NCBI GenBank assembly: GCA_947034895.1
Contig: OX344761.1
Coordinates: 93,881,447-93,945,446 of the forward strand
Direction of reading: 5' to 3'
DNA from: Rhytidiadelphus loreus
Lineage: Eukaryota; Streptophyta; Bryopsida; Hypnales; Hylocomiaceae
Length of the DNA stretch: 64,000 bases
The notes below the pieces were generated by a model. It did no database searches. It was given only the letters and a program-made list of their open reading frames with translations, and was not told where the DNA came from. Each line of letters opens with the position of its first letter. Positions within the stretch are counted from its first letter, which is position 1. Shown in pieces: positions 1-12,250 of this stretch. The position numbers were made by a program, and so were the translations under genes.

Positions 1-451
1 CCTTCAAGGTTGTCCAATCTACCTTTTTCTTCAATTGAACTTCAACGTACACCATTTGCACAAGATAGAAAGAGAAGTTGTCATTTCGATAAGGCTGGGA
101 CTCCAAATAGAGTTGCTGCCATACCTCCAAACACCTTCACTGGAAGACAACACTCTTGCAGTAAGCCAAATTTGCCTTGTTAGACTTCACGTGCAAAGGG
201 TGTCGCCAAAACGAGAACAACTTGTTGATGTGGCACCAATCCACATATTTGTTTACAGTTTCATATGTCCAAGGCTCTAGTTCTGCTTCCTATCCCAAAA
301 AAGCCTTCATCTTTGGATGCAACAAGATGGGTACCCGCTTCTTGCGAGGTTTGCCGCTCCTTTTACGATCCTTGTCACGAACCGCCTTTTTGGTGAGCTG
401 AAGTCGGTATCTTGACATACCGTGTGGCGGTTGAGAGTCCTTGCCCTCCAT
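1..451 (-). pseudogene. N-terminal domain of a lineage-specific protein family, copy 1 (partial, two stops)
   Basis: Reading the minus strand from an ATG at 449-451 gives a basic N-terminus (RKRSGKPRKKR) followed by a domain with WTYETVNKYVDWCHINKLF, RCLEVWQQLYLE and KKVDWTTLKG. The same order of motifs is found at 31,794-32,303 (WCHIDKLF, RCIEIYRYLYG, RRVDWSSIKG) and at 12,251-14,494 (WCHIDKAF, RCIEIYQVLYE, KRVDWSTLKG), so this is a real homologous family seen three times in the window. Two in-frame stops interrupt it, TAG at 290-292 and TGA at 137-139, and the left window edge cuts it. No known domain is recognised and no function is proposed. A G+C-rich array lies about 310 bp upstream of its start. 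Confidence 0.7.
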
Positions 452-760
452 AACGATCACTTCGTCTCAAAAATAACCAACTAAAAACTATGCGGTTTAG
501 GGTTGCAAGCCTAAACTGTAGGTGTAAGAAATGCTAAACGTAATCCTATCACATTTAACATTTACAAAAATACAATGTTCTCGTGAAACACCCTATGTCA
601 TCCAAGTGTGAATAAAATGAGCCGTGCAAAGGGACAAAAATCCCCCTCACAACTTAAACCCCTAGCTTTTGTGCACGCATTCAACCACGTCAACAGGTGA
701 AAGACAGTGCGCAGAATGCCAGGGAAAATGAAATGGCGACTATGGGTGGAGGAGAACGCT
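452..760. other. Upstream region of copy 1, including an M box
   Basis: There is no open frame of note. Bases 628-715 match a segment also found at 25,945-26,032, and in inverted form at about 31,590-31,660 and 28,400-28,446. Shared words are a C-run, gcacgcat-cagccac and aggtgaaag-cagtgcg. In all four places the segment lies between a gene start and a G+C-rich array. This suggests a shared promoter or 5' leader, or a shared transposon terminus. Confidence 0.5.
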
Positions 761-1105
761 GATGTACCCGAGGTTGCCCCTGGGGCGCGTGCAGGTCCTG
801 AAGTGGGGCGAGTGCGGGTCAGGGCAAGTGATCCAGGGCGACCACGGGTCCTGAAGTTGGGCGACTACGGGTCAGTGCAAGTGCACAAGGGCAACCACGG
901 GTCATAAAGTGGGGCGAGTGTGGGTCTGGACAAGTGCTCCAACACAACTATGGGTCTAAGGAGCCCAGGCGAGTGGGCGACCACGGGTCCAGGGCGACTG
1001 CGGGTCCAAGGCGACTGCGAGTCTAGGACGACCTCGGGTCCACTTTGCAAAGGCGACCGTGGGTCCTGGACGACCTCGGGGCCCAGGCGACCGCGGGTCC
1101 ATCTA
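760..1105 (+). repeat. G+C-rich minisatellite, gggcgactgcgggtc type
   Basis: Imperfect tandem units of 15 to about 30 bp built on gggcgac-gcgggtc(c) run through this stretch, in sharp contrast to the AT-rich DNA on both sides. The same unit, in one orientation or the other, makes up the arrays at 26.05-26.80, 27.87-28.33 and 31.30-31.55 kb. Confidence 0.85.
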
Positions 1106-2854
1106 TTAATGCATGGACTTTTCTTTTCTTTCTTAGTACATGTTTATAGATTGTGATATTATTTTTCCATTTTTCCTTGCGTTGGGAAAGTGACGATATT
1201 AAATGTTAGGGAGGGGCTCCAAGCTTCAACATTCATCCACGTACTGGATAGAAAATGTGATACTACGTATCTATAATTCTATTTTCATTTACATTGTGGC
1301 GATTTCATCGAAGACTTTTCTAGAAGTTGAAGTTTTTCTAGCAATTTCATCCAAAATTTTCCTAAAAAATTCCTATAGCTTGTAGCTAGCCTAAATTTTT
1401 TGTTGCTTTTCAGCACCAAATCGCAAGGGAAAAAAACCGGATTGTGAGCTCAATCCCATTTGTGTTGCAAAATTTATAAAATACTAGTTTATACTTTATA
1501 CTATATTTGGGGGGCCATTAGGGTTGAGGTGGGTTGTGGTACAAATGGATTCCTTATTGATTATCTGAACAGAAGTTAAATCTTTGCAATTGTTTTAGAA
1601 GTTGTTGTTAACCAATTTTTTTGTTATTAATTAATTTCATTGTTAATTCTTAATTTTATTGTAAATGACTAATTTAATTGTTAATGACTAATTTTATTGT
1701 TAATAACTAATTCAATTGTTAATAACCAATGTTATGATTATTAACCATTGCAATTGTAACGATAATGTCTTTGTAATTGTTTTGACATGAGATGTTCATT
1801 ATGTATTTTTGGATGTAGACTCAAATTACATACTATGTTACAGACACTAATTTTGGTAAATTACATGCCTAATAACTAAATTTCTTGTACGGACACAAAT
1901 CTATAAATGAAAGTCATTGTTGGACTTATATCATACTCCAACCATCTATGAAAGAATGTGTGTTTTTATCAATTTGGATGACATATACCAAAAAAAAGAA
2001 TATGGTAGGAAAACATTATGCTACTAGAAATAATATATATGGTAAAACCAGATTTACATTTATTATTGAATTCATTCAAGTTTTCTCGAATTGCGTGTTT
2101 AATAAATGACAAAGATTATGGCTACAAATCTTTTTTGCAATATCCACTCTTGTTTCATTGTCAAAAAAAAAAAAATGGTGGCAAGAAGTCAATGAACTTC
2201 CTTTTTTCCAAATAAAATAAATAGGAAGAGAGCGAAAAAGGTTAAATAAATAAATAAAAACATCTCTCATCTATTTTGAAATAGGTAAAGTACGAATAAA
2301 AAGCAAAAGTATAAAAAAGTCTAAAATTTATGTTTCCGATATTTGAATTAGAATAAATAGGAATAAAAAACCAACTTGCTTTTATTTTTGGAAATAGAGA
2401 AAATAATAAGAGAATGTAAATGATGTATGACTTACATTTTTTTAGGGATTCAAAAAACAACTATTTGAATTCAATGACCATGAAAGTAAAACTCGTTTCA
2501 ATTGCATACTAGCACATTTTATTCAAGAAATAATACAAGTCTTCAACATCAATTACCAACTAATTTATTTTCATTTTCTTATTTTCCTTGCGTCCATTAT
2601 ATACTACGGAATCAAAAAGGACCAAGAACATTTGAATTCAAAAGTTGTTACACTTTGCATAACAATGTGTAAAAGGCCATATTCAATATATACAATTTGA
2701 CAAATAGCCCATTGAGTAATTGTTTTTCTAAAGACAAGGTGCGTAGCATAAAATTCCTTCATATATTATAGGAAAATATTACAAAGTAAGCAACACATAA
2801 TTAGCCACCAAGCTCATTGTTTGTAGCACTAAAGTCTTGTTCTAGACTATCCTA
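1106..2854. other. AT-rich intergenic DNA with a short tandem repeat
   Basis: No supported gene. Bases about 1,600-1,760 are a degenerate repeat of roughly 20 bp (taatttaattgttaatgac type). The rest is AT-rich with short chance open frames. This is the 3' flank of the broken kinase gene that ends at 2,855. Confidence 0.6.
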
Positions 2855-3324
2855 TTACAAAGGTGAGTCTCGGAACACCAATTCGGGGGGCATCATGGAC
2901 CATGGTGGAGACATAAGGAAATTTGTGATCTCTATACATGTTGGTCTCTTCTTTGGGTCAGTGTTCACGAGTTCACGCAACTTCATTCCAAAGTACATTG
3001 ATCCCTCGCGGCTCTTGAACAAATCCTTGTCCCAGTCGTCCATATCACCAATTCTCATCCATTCGGTTAACTTCCCAATAGAATACGAGTCTGACTGTTG
3101 CGTATATTTATACCGTTGTTGCATGATCGGTATGCTTGTATCGGAATTTGGAGGTCCGTATGTATAAAACAACTCCGGGGCAACCCACCAACGACCTTCT
3201 CGGTATTGATCCCTCTCGGCCTCAGATGGCTTTCCAAAATGTGAAGGCGCATTTTCGTCAAAACGACTTGATATTCCAAAATCACAAATTCCAATGTTGA
3301 TTATGTCGTTTGAATAATCCGGAA
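2855..3324 (-). pseudogene. Kinase-like gene, segment 3 (C-lobe)
   Basis: This is the C-terminal part of the kinase that begins at 25,896. It opens with FPDYSNDIINIGICDFGISS, in which DFG is the metal-binding motif, and continues with WWVAPELFYTYG (APE-like), SDSYSIGKLTEW (subdomain IX) and DPKKRPTCIEI (subdomain XI arginine). It stops at 2,855. The segment starts exactly at the hAT insertion site. Joined to segment 2 at 17,651 with one copy of the 8 bp duplication, the frame reads through NIMLHFPDYSND, which lines up with NVLLHFDEWKEN of the kinase inside the hAT element. The C-lobe itself has no stop. It cannot be translated as part of the kinase unless the element is removed. Confidence 0.85.
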
Positions 3325-3332
3325 AATGCAAC
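3325..3332. repeat. 8 bp target-site duplication, left copy
   Basis: AATGCAAC directly precedes the left inverted end of the hAT element, and the identical word directly follows the right end at 17,651-17,658. Eight bp is the normal duplication size for the hAT superfamily. Confidence 0.95.
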
Positions 3333-3353
3333 CAGGGTTGTCATACCGGACGG
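3333..3353 (+). repeat. hAT left terminal inverted repeat
   Basis: The 21 bases match, in reverse complement, the last 21 bases of the element. Downstream to about 3,515 are dense cggacgg and gggacgtc words, which could serve as subterminal transposase-binding sites. Confidence 0.93.
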
Positions 3354-3515
3354 GTCGGAGTGATCGGACGGGACGGACGGACGGGCGAACCGGACTGGAC
3401 GGATGGACGTTTCGGACGCTTCGGACACCTTTCATTTTTGAAATTTTCCAACACTGAAATCAGGGCGCGGACGTTTCCGTCATGGCAGGGACGTCTTGGA
3501 CAGGGCGGGGACGCA

Positions 3516-4297
3516 TTAGTTTAATCCAAATTTTTGGAGAATTTTTGTACTTCATTTACGAATTCTTGCTTTCATAGGGTGAAAAACATTTCCAGTATCT
3601 TTTTATAGGCAAATCCTTTGAACTTCAAATTTGACCCACATGTTATCAACATAGACATGATCTCATGCCAAAAAATTCATGGCCGAATTTTGATTTCTCA
3701 ATTTCTGGGAGTTGGTACTTGGTAGCATTGAAATTGTTTCTCTGAACCACACAAGTACACATGTTGGTACATTGTGAATATCTTTTTATGTGTAAATCTT
3801 CTGGCCTTGAAATTTAGCACACATGTTATTAGCAAAGAGATCATTTTGTGAAAAGAATTTCATGTTTAAATAACAAATTTTCAACCCTTCGGAAGGCATC
3901 AAAGATGATAGTAGTGAATGTTTTTTTCTACGTGAATGCAAGGATAGTAATAAATTTAGTACACCTTACTTACAACATTCAAACTATACAATATAACTAC
4001 ACTCATGAATGTCATCTTCATGCATGGCAAATGTGATAATTCTACAAACACAATTGGAAACTTTTTTATTTTAGATAACCAAAAACATTTTTATATTTCA
4101 AGCGTTGTTCAGTATAATAACAAGTTCACAACACAATGAATATACTGCTCTCAAGATACACCTCCTCTTTTACTGGTTATCTAAGATTCTCCTTCTTCTT
4201 CTTGTAGATCTTCATTACTTCATGTTTCAATTAGTGCAACTATCTTGAACTCATGATGAATGAAGGTCTACAGAACACAGATGCTTTCAGGTGCCCC
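3516..4297. other. hAT left subterminal DNA
   Basis: No gene. Two diverged copies of a segment of roughly 90 bp, with the pattern tctttttat-g-aaatc, acacatgttat-a-a and gatc, lie about 185 bp apart (about 3,598-3,680 and 3,780-3,865). Confidence 0.5.
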
Positions 4298-7200
4298 TCA
4301 ATTGTTGAAACGACTTGATCTGTGAACTTCTTGTGTACCCGGATCTGGTAATGCAACATCTCGAATGACCACATCATCATCTGCTGGTGCCTCATCACAA
4401 TTAGGGTCGTCTTCATCATCACCAACTTCATTAGTTCCACGTTCATCTTCTCCATCGTCACCGTCTGTGGTCCACTGGTTTTCCACTTCCGAGTTCTCAT
4501 TTCGAAGCTCCACAGTTGTTTGACCATGCCTACGACTACGTTTAAACCTCTTGTGCCGTTGAGTTCTAGGGTCCTCCGTGTCAGAATTTATAATGGGGCC
4601 TCCTTGTACTCGAGGAACGACATACGCTAGAGTGGACAAAGTTGGTTCTGGGACATACGTATTCAAAAATGGCTCTATCACCACGTTCGGGTCTCGGACC
4701 CCAATTCCTAGAAGAGGGCGTTTAGGGGGCCTCGATGACGACGCTTCGTTATTGTTTCGTCCACCTCTAATATCACGGCCTCCAATCGTTGCACGACCTC
4801 TTGCTCTTCCACGGATGAAACTCCTTCTACGTCCTTGTTGATATTCACCCATAGTGTGGTGAATTGCGGGTTGAAAGGCGGTACGGTGTCTACCACCCGT
4901 TGTAACATTTGAAATGCTTTGAGTCGTCATTGCAACATTTCCCACTGAGCCTAGCACTTCTTCGAAAGGTCGACAAGGAGCACTCGAAGTTGCGGGAGAT
5001 GAAGGGTTAGAAATAATAGTATGCACTGCAACTGGTGGTGGTATATGGGCTTCGTCTTCAAGCGGGTCAGTAAACGCAAAAACATCATTGTGATCTAAAT
5101 GTTCAGGGTCAAAACGCGTTCTTCCCACTACATTAACCTCCACAACATGTCTTGTGATCGGTCGTGCCATCCTTGTATTTCCAATGTTTTGGCTATGGCG
5201 TCCTCCAACAACTTTGTTGCTATCGCGGCCCCCCACTCCTCTGGGCCCCCTATTGCCATCACAATCGCAAACGGATCCTTCAGTATTCTGAGTTGCATTG
5301 TTCCTCAGATTCTCACTGCCATTTCCATTTCCCCCTTCGTTTTCCAAAGGAAGGTTGTCGTCATTGTTCGAGATAACATTATCATCATCGGCGTCCACTA
5401 CGGCCGGGTGATCACTCTCGGAAGACGATGACAAAGGTTGCACTTCAGAAACAACTACATTTTCATTGCCAATGGGTGTAGGACTTTGGCGAGGATCGGC
5501 TCCCCAAGGGCCCCAACGACCAGGGAGGACTTCCTCTTCCACTTCATGACCATCTCCGTAGTAATTTCTAGCTTCTGCAAGGTGATCAGCCCCCGCCCTC
5601 CACAACTCTGGATTTGGTCGGTATTCTCGGGGTGCTCGGTTAGCTTCCACATCAGCCTCTTCTTCTTCCTCAGCTACCATCGTGTCAAATTCAAGATTGC
5701 GTTCAACCACTGGAACGGGGCCAAGGGCATCTGGATTAGAATCCTCCGAGAGGATATTAGCATTATACCAACGAACAAGATCGGCCCCTGGTCTTTACTG
5801 AAGTACACGGCTATTGGTATAAATATATACCAATGACTCAGCCTTCTCGGGGGCTAACCGATTCCGGACCTTGTTGTGGACGAAGGAATACATACTCCAA
5901 TTCCTTTCACATGAACATGCTGAACACGTCAATGACAAGATACGAACGGCAATCTTAGATAGTGCTCGATCTCCAACCCTGTGCCACCATTGGTGAGGAA
6001 GCATCTGTGTCGCTCAGATGTCAGGTGTCTCTGCTGCACTGTATGGCCCCGTGCCCTCTTCGAATTCTGTTAATTCCGCCAACACGTTGTTAAACTCCAC
6101 ACCCACTACATTTTCCATTTTGCGGATGACTCGATACAATGCACGGAGTGCAACTCCATCAACCCTAAGTGCCACGTTATCCAAGAGATACGGATTTAGA
6201 AGGGCCCCAACATAGTGAACATCCGTGAACACCATGTCCCACCTGGATGTGAAAGACTCCTCCATGGTAGTGGCTATGTCATCTCGTAGGTTGAAGGGTG
6301 GCCCTCTTAAAGAAAACACATGCGCTCTCAAATTGTGCATTACGAGCCACGCCCGACCTCTAGCTGGTTCTCGGCCATCAAATATGCGCAATGCCTTCAA
6401 CACGTCTTCAGTCATGTGCACGTAATTTGCACATCGTTGCCAGAAGCCCACGTCTTCGATAGTTGACACCACATTACGTGAAGCTGTAGCTGCTTGCTCC
6501 GCATTTTGTCTGTCTCGCAGACCATCAAAGTAATTTTGAACGCGCGCATGGTCTTTTAACCACAGCAGTACTCCGCGAAGTTTCTCCAATCGCTGCAATA
6601 TGAGAAAATTACAAGCAAAGCGGGTTTCGCTGGGCACTACTAACTGAAGGGTTGGACTCAACTCTCGGAATACCGACATGGTCGCGTGATGGTTCCGAAT
6701 GTACTGGCACAATCTTCTTGCCCTCTGAATTAAATCTTTGAATTCTAGTACTTTGGCCCAATCTTCCAACATGAGATCCAAAGCATGTGCCATGCACCCC
6801 TGCTTGAAAATGTGTGGATACGTGCGAACGATATCATCCAATGTTCCAAGCATATTCGCTGCATTATCCGTACAAACCTGTGTCACGTACTTTGAACCCA
6901 CTTTCTCAATGAATACCTTCATCTGGTCCGCTATATAGCGCATGGACTTCTTTTGCCCGGTGGTGTCAATGGCCCCCAAAAATACATCACCGATAGGGCA
7001 CGACATCATTACATTCATTAGAGGCCTCCGGTTCACGTCATCCCAGCCATCAATGCATATTGTCACCCCATAATGTTTCACTACAAAACCAACTTTGGTT
7101 TCAATTTGCTTCTCGATCTGCAACCTCTTCGGTTCAATCAATTTCGTCCTGAACTGATGGTAAGAAGGTGGACTGTATTCGAACCTTGCCATTGAGGTTG

Positions 7201-7780
7201 CCCTCACTGCCTCAATAAAGGCTGGATTTCTTGCCACATTAAATGGCACATTCGCCTCGTAAAAAAATGATGCCCACTTGTCATCCAACTCCTTCCTCTT
7301 CGCAACATTAAAAGCATCCTTCATACGTTGTTGAAGTAATGACCCAGATCTTGTGGAATTTGATGCAGCGAGACTTTGGGACCTCTGTATTGCATCATTC
7401 CCTTCAGGGAGAGTAACCCCTTCAGCTTGGGCGTCACCTGAACCCCCTCCCGTCACTTCGTTTTGAAAGGATTGGCTTGAACTTGCAACTGGAGTTGCTC
7501 TTGATGGACCAGTGGGAATTGATTCTCCTTCATACATGTCCTCGGGGCTCAATCGTTGAGGAACAAAGTTTGTACAATTTGCAAATCGGTGGCGCACGGC
7601 TCGCGTTGCATTACGACAAATTGACCTCTCGGACTTCGCGCCATATCCAAAGTGAGCAAAAGCGCACTCGCGTTTATAGGTGAATGTTGCATTGCAAAAT
7701 ACACAACTCACTTTCCCCCCGTTCTCAGAGAAATTATACCACGGTTCCCATTCTTTTGTTTGCTTTCGTTGACTTCCCAT
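4298..7780 (-). pseudogene. hAT transposase with long disordered C-terminal extension (two in-frame stops)
   Basis: From ATG at 7,780 one frame of 1161 codons runs to 4,298, broken only by TGA (6,014-6,016) and TAA (5,795-5,797). In order it shows a BED-like zinc finger near the start (WEPWYNF, C-x2-C, AHFGYG), a DUF659/RNase H-like core with CIDGWDD and QVCTDNAANM supplying likely catalytic aspartates, and the hAT dimerisation region SCERNWSMYSFVHNKVRNRL followed by YTNSRVLQ. The last 470 codons are unusual: acidic and rich in N, G and D, with an RGRARGRATIGGRDIRGG stretch, so probably disordered and perhaps nucleic-acid binding. The usual C-terminus of the family ends soon after the dimerisation region. 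An upstream TTG at 7,882 in the same frame is a less likely start. The protein would cut and join the ends of the surrounding element; as written it is inactive unless the stops are read through. Confidence 0.88.
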
Positions 7781-8806
7781 TGCGTTCACGACGAATGCAA
7801 ACGTTTTCTTGGAGGAGGTAGAACTGTAGAAGAGGCTATTACACCAAATGAAAAGGACAAAATAGTAGTTAGCGCCAATCAACTACTTGAACTGACTTTT
7901 ACATCACCTCAACAATTAACTAGGGCCATTTGTCACCCAAGTAGACTCCCAAGGAGCTCAAAGTGAATTGAAGGCCAAGATGATGAGGCCAAGATGACAA
8001 ATGTAAAGAAGTCAATCCGACAAGCTTGGCTTTATAGCCTGGGAGTGCAGGGGCGCGGACCTCTTCTGCAGGGGCAGGGACGTCAGGGGCGCGGATGTCA
8101 CACAATTCCGACGCGTCCACACCCCGGCGCGACGCGTTCCCGGACGGCAGGAGGGGGAGGTCCTACCATAGACTTTGGTATGAATTCCGTGGTGGGATTC
8201 TTCCTTCCCATAGAGAGAGGAGAATCCACTAATGTAGTCAGCTCTTAATTTGAGCACGGGGAATATCTTCAAGTCAATGGCTGCATTAAGAGGTCCAACT
8301 ACTTTTTGAGTTCAATGACAACGTATTAAAGCATGTCACTCCCTTCTTGAGGCCAAATTTCAAGTTCTTGCCTTCATCAAGCACTTGAGAAGTAGGACCC
8401 ATGTAAAGTTAGAACCCAAAATAAAAATAGAAAATGAAATTGAACTTCCAAACAAGAAAGACTAAATTTGTGTAACTAAAATCCCAAAGGATTTCGAGTC
8501 CTAATGAAAGTCAAGGTACATAATTGTTTAAATTCAAGTTCAAAGTTTATATTTCATTCTTATTAAGAAAAGGTGTTTGTGATTTTGGATTTGAAGTTCA
8601 CAAATCAAACTATTACCAACGTATACTTCTCAAGCTTTTGGTTTAAGTCTTCATTTTTTAAATACAAAGCTACAAGGTTTTGGATTTAAATCAAATACAA
8701 ATCATAATGCTTTAGAATATGCTTGAAGGGGTTTTTTCCGTGAAAAAGGGTACAAGGATTTAGGGCTTAAAGACTTTAACCAAAATTTCTTGTAATGGGT
8801 AAAATA
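7781..8806. promoter_or_regulatory. Upstream region of the hAT transposase with a G+C-rich block
   Basis: Bases about 8,040-8,160 are G+C-rich with gggacgtc, ggcgcgga and cgacgcg words, about 260 bp upstream of the transposase start. The following 8,190-8,320 (ggattcttccttccca to actactttttgagtt) is repeated in the same orientation at about 9,605-9,745. No core promoter element can be assigned with confidence. Confidence 0.45.
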
Positions 8807-9350
8807 GGAGGGGTGGGTATTGAAATGAAATACTAGTTAAGTGATTTTTTAATTCAAGGGCAACGGTTCATCTCATTATTTTGGGTATGGGGACAGCAAA
8901 GCGGTTTGGGTCTTTGGGAATGAAATGAAGTAAAATTGTTTATGATTTCAAATATTCAATCATTAGACTCCACCCTCTAATTTGTGTAATGGGATCCTAG
9001 AGCTCTAAACTGTAAAGCAAGTCTAGGACTTAGGAGGGGTGGGTATTGAAATGAAATACTAGTTAAGTGATTTTTTAATTCAAGGGCAACAGTTCATCTC
9101 ATTATTTTGGGTATGGGGATAGCAAAGTGGTTTGGGTCTTTGGGAATGAAATGAAGCAAAATTGTTTATGATTTCAAATATTCAATCATTAGACTCCACC
9201 CTCTAATTTGTGTAATGGGATCCTAGAGCTCTAAACTCTAAAGCAAGTCTAGGACTTAGGAGGGGTGGGTATTGAAATGAAATACTAGTTAAGTGATTTT
9301 TTAATTCAAGGGCAACAGTTCATCTCATTATTTTGGGTATGGGGATAGCA
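8806..9350 (+). repeat. 226 bp tandem repeat, about 2.4 copies
   Basis: Units begin aggaggggtgggtattgaaat at about 8,806, 9,032 and 9,258, and the first two are nearly identical. The third breaks off at about 9,350 in a short-unit repeat of ggagggagttcaa (9,357-9,450). No coding capacity. Confidence 0.85.
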
Positions 9351-9356
9351 AACCCT

Positions 9357-9545
9357 TGGAGGGAGTTCAAATTTGGCTTCGAGGGAGTTCAAAATTGGCT
9401 TGGAGGGAGTTCAAGGAGGGAGTTCAAGGAGGGAGTTCAAAATTGCAATTGGAATTGGAATTGGAATCCGCGGTCGGACGTCCGCGCCCTGACTTCACGT
9501 CCCCGCCCTGACGTCCCCGCCCTCACGCCCTGACCTCGGATGCAA
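9357..9545. repeat. Short purine-rich repeat followed by a G+C-rich gacgtcc block
   Basis: Repeated ggagggagttca words are followed by ggaattggaatt and then, at about 9,474-9,536, by ccgccctgacgtcc-type units. The latter are the reverse complement of the gggcggggacgt units at 14,705-14,845. Confidence 0.7.
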
Positions 9546-12250
9546 GAACTCTCTCCACCAACGACGGGGGGGAATGGAATTGACCTTGAGATTTGAAATT
9601 AGTATGGGATTCTTCCTTCCCATGGAGAGAGGGAAAGAGGGAAACCAATTAATGTAGTCAGCCATTAATTTGAGCTCGGGGAATTTCTTGAAGTCAATAG
9701 CTGTATTAAGAAGTCCAACTACTTTTTGAGTTGAAAGAGAATTCATGGAAAGATGTGTCTCCTTCATGTATCGCCCTTGGTCTTCTTCGCTTCTCCAAGG
9801 ACTTGAGAAATAGTCCCCACACCCCAAAAATGGGATTTCTAGAGAATTAAAACTAAGTTGCACACTTTCAAGAAAACAAATATAATAAGATGCTAGAAGT
9901 TTTAGGATTTGTAATGGTAAACAAGGTACTCGTTTTTGAAAATTCAAGTTGAAGACTTAAAGGATGAATGTTATAGTTCTCCAAAATAGAAGCTAAAAGG
10001 GTTTGGAATTCCAAAAGAAAGGGTTTTAGAAATGTTTCAACGAAATTTAAGAGAATTTGAGCAAGTATGGAAATTTGGGGTATTCAATGATAACAATTTC
10101 AGAAAATTTGAGCAAGTATGGAATGTATTTGAATTTCTTTATAGAAGCATACCAAAAAAAATCCTACTATATTTAGGATAGTAGGATGTGTGTAATTAAT
10201 TATAACAAATATTGACTGTTCAAATTTTAGCTTATAAGAATTTCGGATGATGAATGGTGGAGGCAGAAAATTGTGGTTATTCTATGAATTCATTCTTCAT
10301 GGCAAGTTGGCTAAATGAGTACATGACTACATGCTTCAACATTTTTACAACAATACAACTTTCCCAAAACAATTCCACCCTACATTCTTAATTTAAACTT
10401 TACACTTTACAGGCTTACAATACAAATTATGGATTACTCTAATATATATCTTGTAATTCATATAATTTTATTTCCACCTTTACCTTTAAGAAATCAGAAT
10501 AATTTTACTTTTATTCCTAAATTATTGTAAAAACAAAAAATAAGAAGAAAAAATATCGGAGGAACTAGCAAAATGTATATAAATTTTGTATATCAATTAC
10601 ATAAAAGGATTCATTTGGTTTCAACTTCAAGTTTAGGACGTCAAGATGGAATTCGACTTCAAGTTGTTTCACTTATTTGATACTTTGATGTGGCTTTCTT
10701 TTGTGTGAAAAATAAAATAAGCAATTGGATTTTTTTTTGGTTCACCTCCATTACTACTTGCACCTCCCCCCCAAATTTCAAATTAACCCCTAAAGTCCCA
10801 TTGTCCCCTGAGGGGACACTTTATAATTCGGGCAGGTTTCTATGGGCTGAAATTTTATCCTAATTTTGCAAAACTTTTTTTGAAGATAGAAAATGTAATA
10901 CGCTTTGTGGGAATATAATTTTTATTTCAATCGGTGCCTGGAAGCCAAAGTTATACCACAAGATGCGTAGAATTGAATTCGGTGGGCAGCAAAAGAAATT
11001 GAATCTTTAGAATGCAATTTTCAGATTTTTGGTTTTTTAAAAGGTTATGTTTGTTTGCTAGAACAATCTCACCATTGGGATTATTGTATTTCAATCCCAT
11101 CTAAGAGCTATTAATTGTTTAGTTTTTCTTTCAATTTTAAACGTGCTTCTACAATTCTACACTTCTACTTGACAATTTCTTGAAGTATGAAAATGAAGTT
11201 GTTATTTTTTGAATTTTTTTTCATAGACTCCCAACTCAAGTCTTCAACACAATAAATTTTTAATTCAAATTCCATAGTACACATTTTTTCTACAAATAGC
11301 AATAAAAGTCATCTAAAATTGCAGTTTAGTGTTGAAGAAACCTTGTTTTTTAAACTTTGAATGCTCATATAGTCATATCTTTCAATCTGTACGGTCTAAC
11401 TTCATGAAATTTTAACCACATAATTTCAAGCAAGTAAATTTCAAGATCCTATGGTTCAGTTTCAAAAATAGAATTTTTTTTGAATCTTGGACAACGTAGT
11501 AGAAATGGCAGTTTTTATTGTTTTTAGACAGAAAAAATGTCATTAGGGGGGTGATTGAATTGTTTTCCTCTTTTTCGTCATATATGATTATATGCTGATT
11601 TTCTGCAATAGAAAGTTAGAAATGATAACAATTAGAAACATTCGCGAACAAAATTGCAATTTCTGTAAATGATATAGAATTCAAAGTTTTAAGCAATAAA
11701 AATACTTGATTGTTATTCAAGCTAAAATAAGAAATTTTACCATTTTTGGATGGATCAAGTCATTCAAAGGTTAATGTATCCCTTCATACATTAACATCAA
11801 TATATTTGTAACAAAATATACATTAATGTTAAATTGTTAATATCTTTTTAATTTTTATACACATACAATAATATTAATACATATATATTTACATGAATAT
11901 ATACCTTCATACACTCAAAATCCGAAATGCACTTATTCTTAGGCCATGAGTACATTATTATATCCACATATCACACATGCCATATCATGCAAAGGAATTC
12001 AACAATTGAATATATGTATTTCATATGCATCATGTAGTACAAAAATTGAAAAGTATACATTATACAATACTTTTTCCACGAGAAAATATGCATATCCACA
12101 AGTCTTTGTCTAATACTGTTTGTAGTACTGAACTACCAAAGTAGAAATTCTATAAGCCTCGGTAATGATAAGTGCCAAAGTCTATAACTGTATATGCAAA
12201 ACATGCTTTGTTAATTAGTAATTACTAGTTTAGCACACTAAAAAATGCAC
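9546..12250. other. AT-rich non-coding interior of the hAT element
   Basis: The first part (9,605-9,745) duplicates 8,190-8,320. The rest is AT-rich with no supported frame. Bases about 11,330-11,540 resemble 17,330-17,540 in the same orientation: both run from ttgaatgct-atat through gaaattttaaccaca-like text to gta-tagaaatg-cagttttt. Confidence 0.5.

Noticed and set aside
35..401. Plus-strand frames at 35-280 and 177-401
   Set aside because: The minus strand of this stretch aligns with two other copies of a protein domain.
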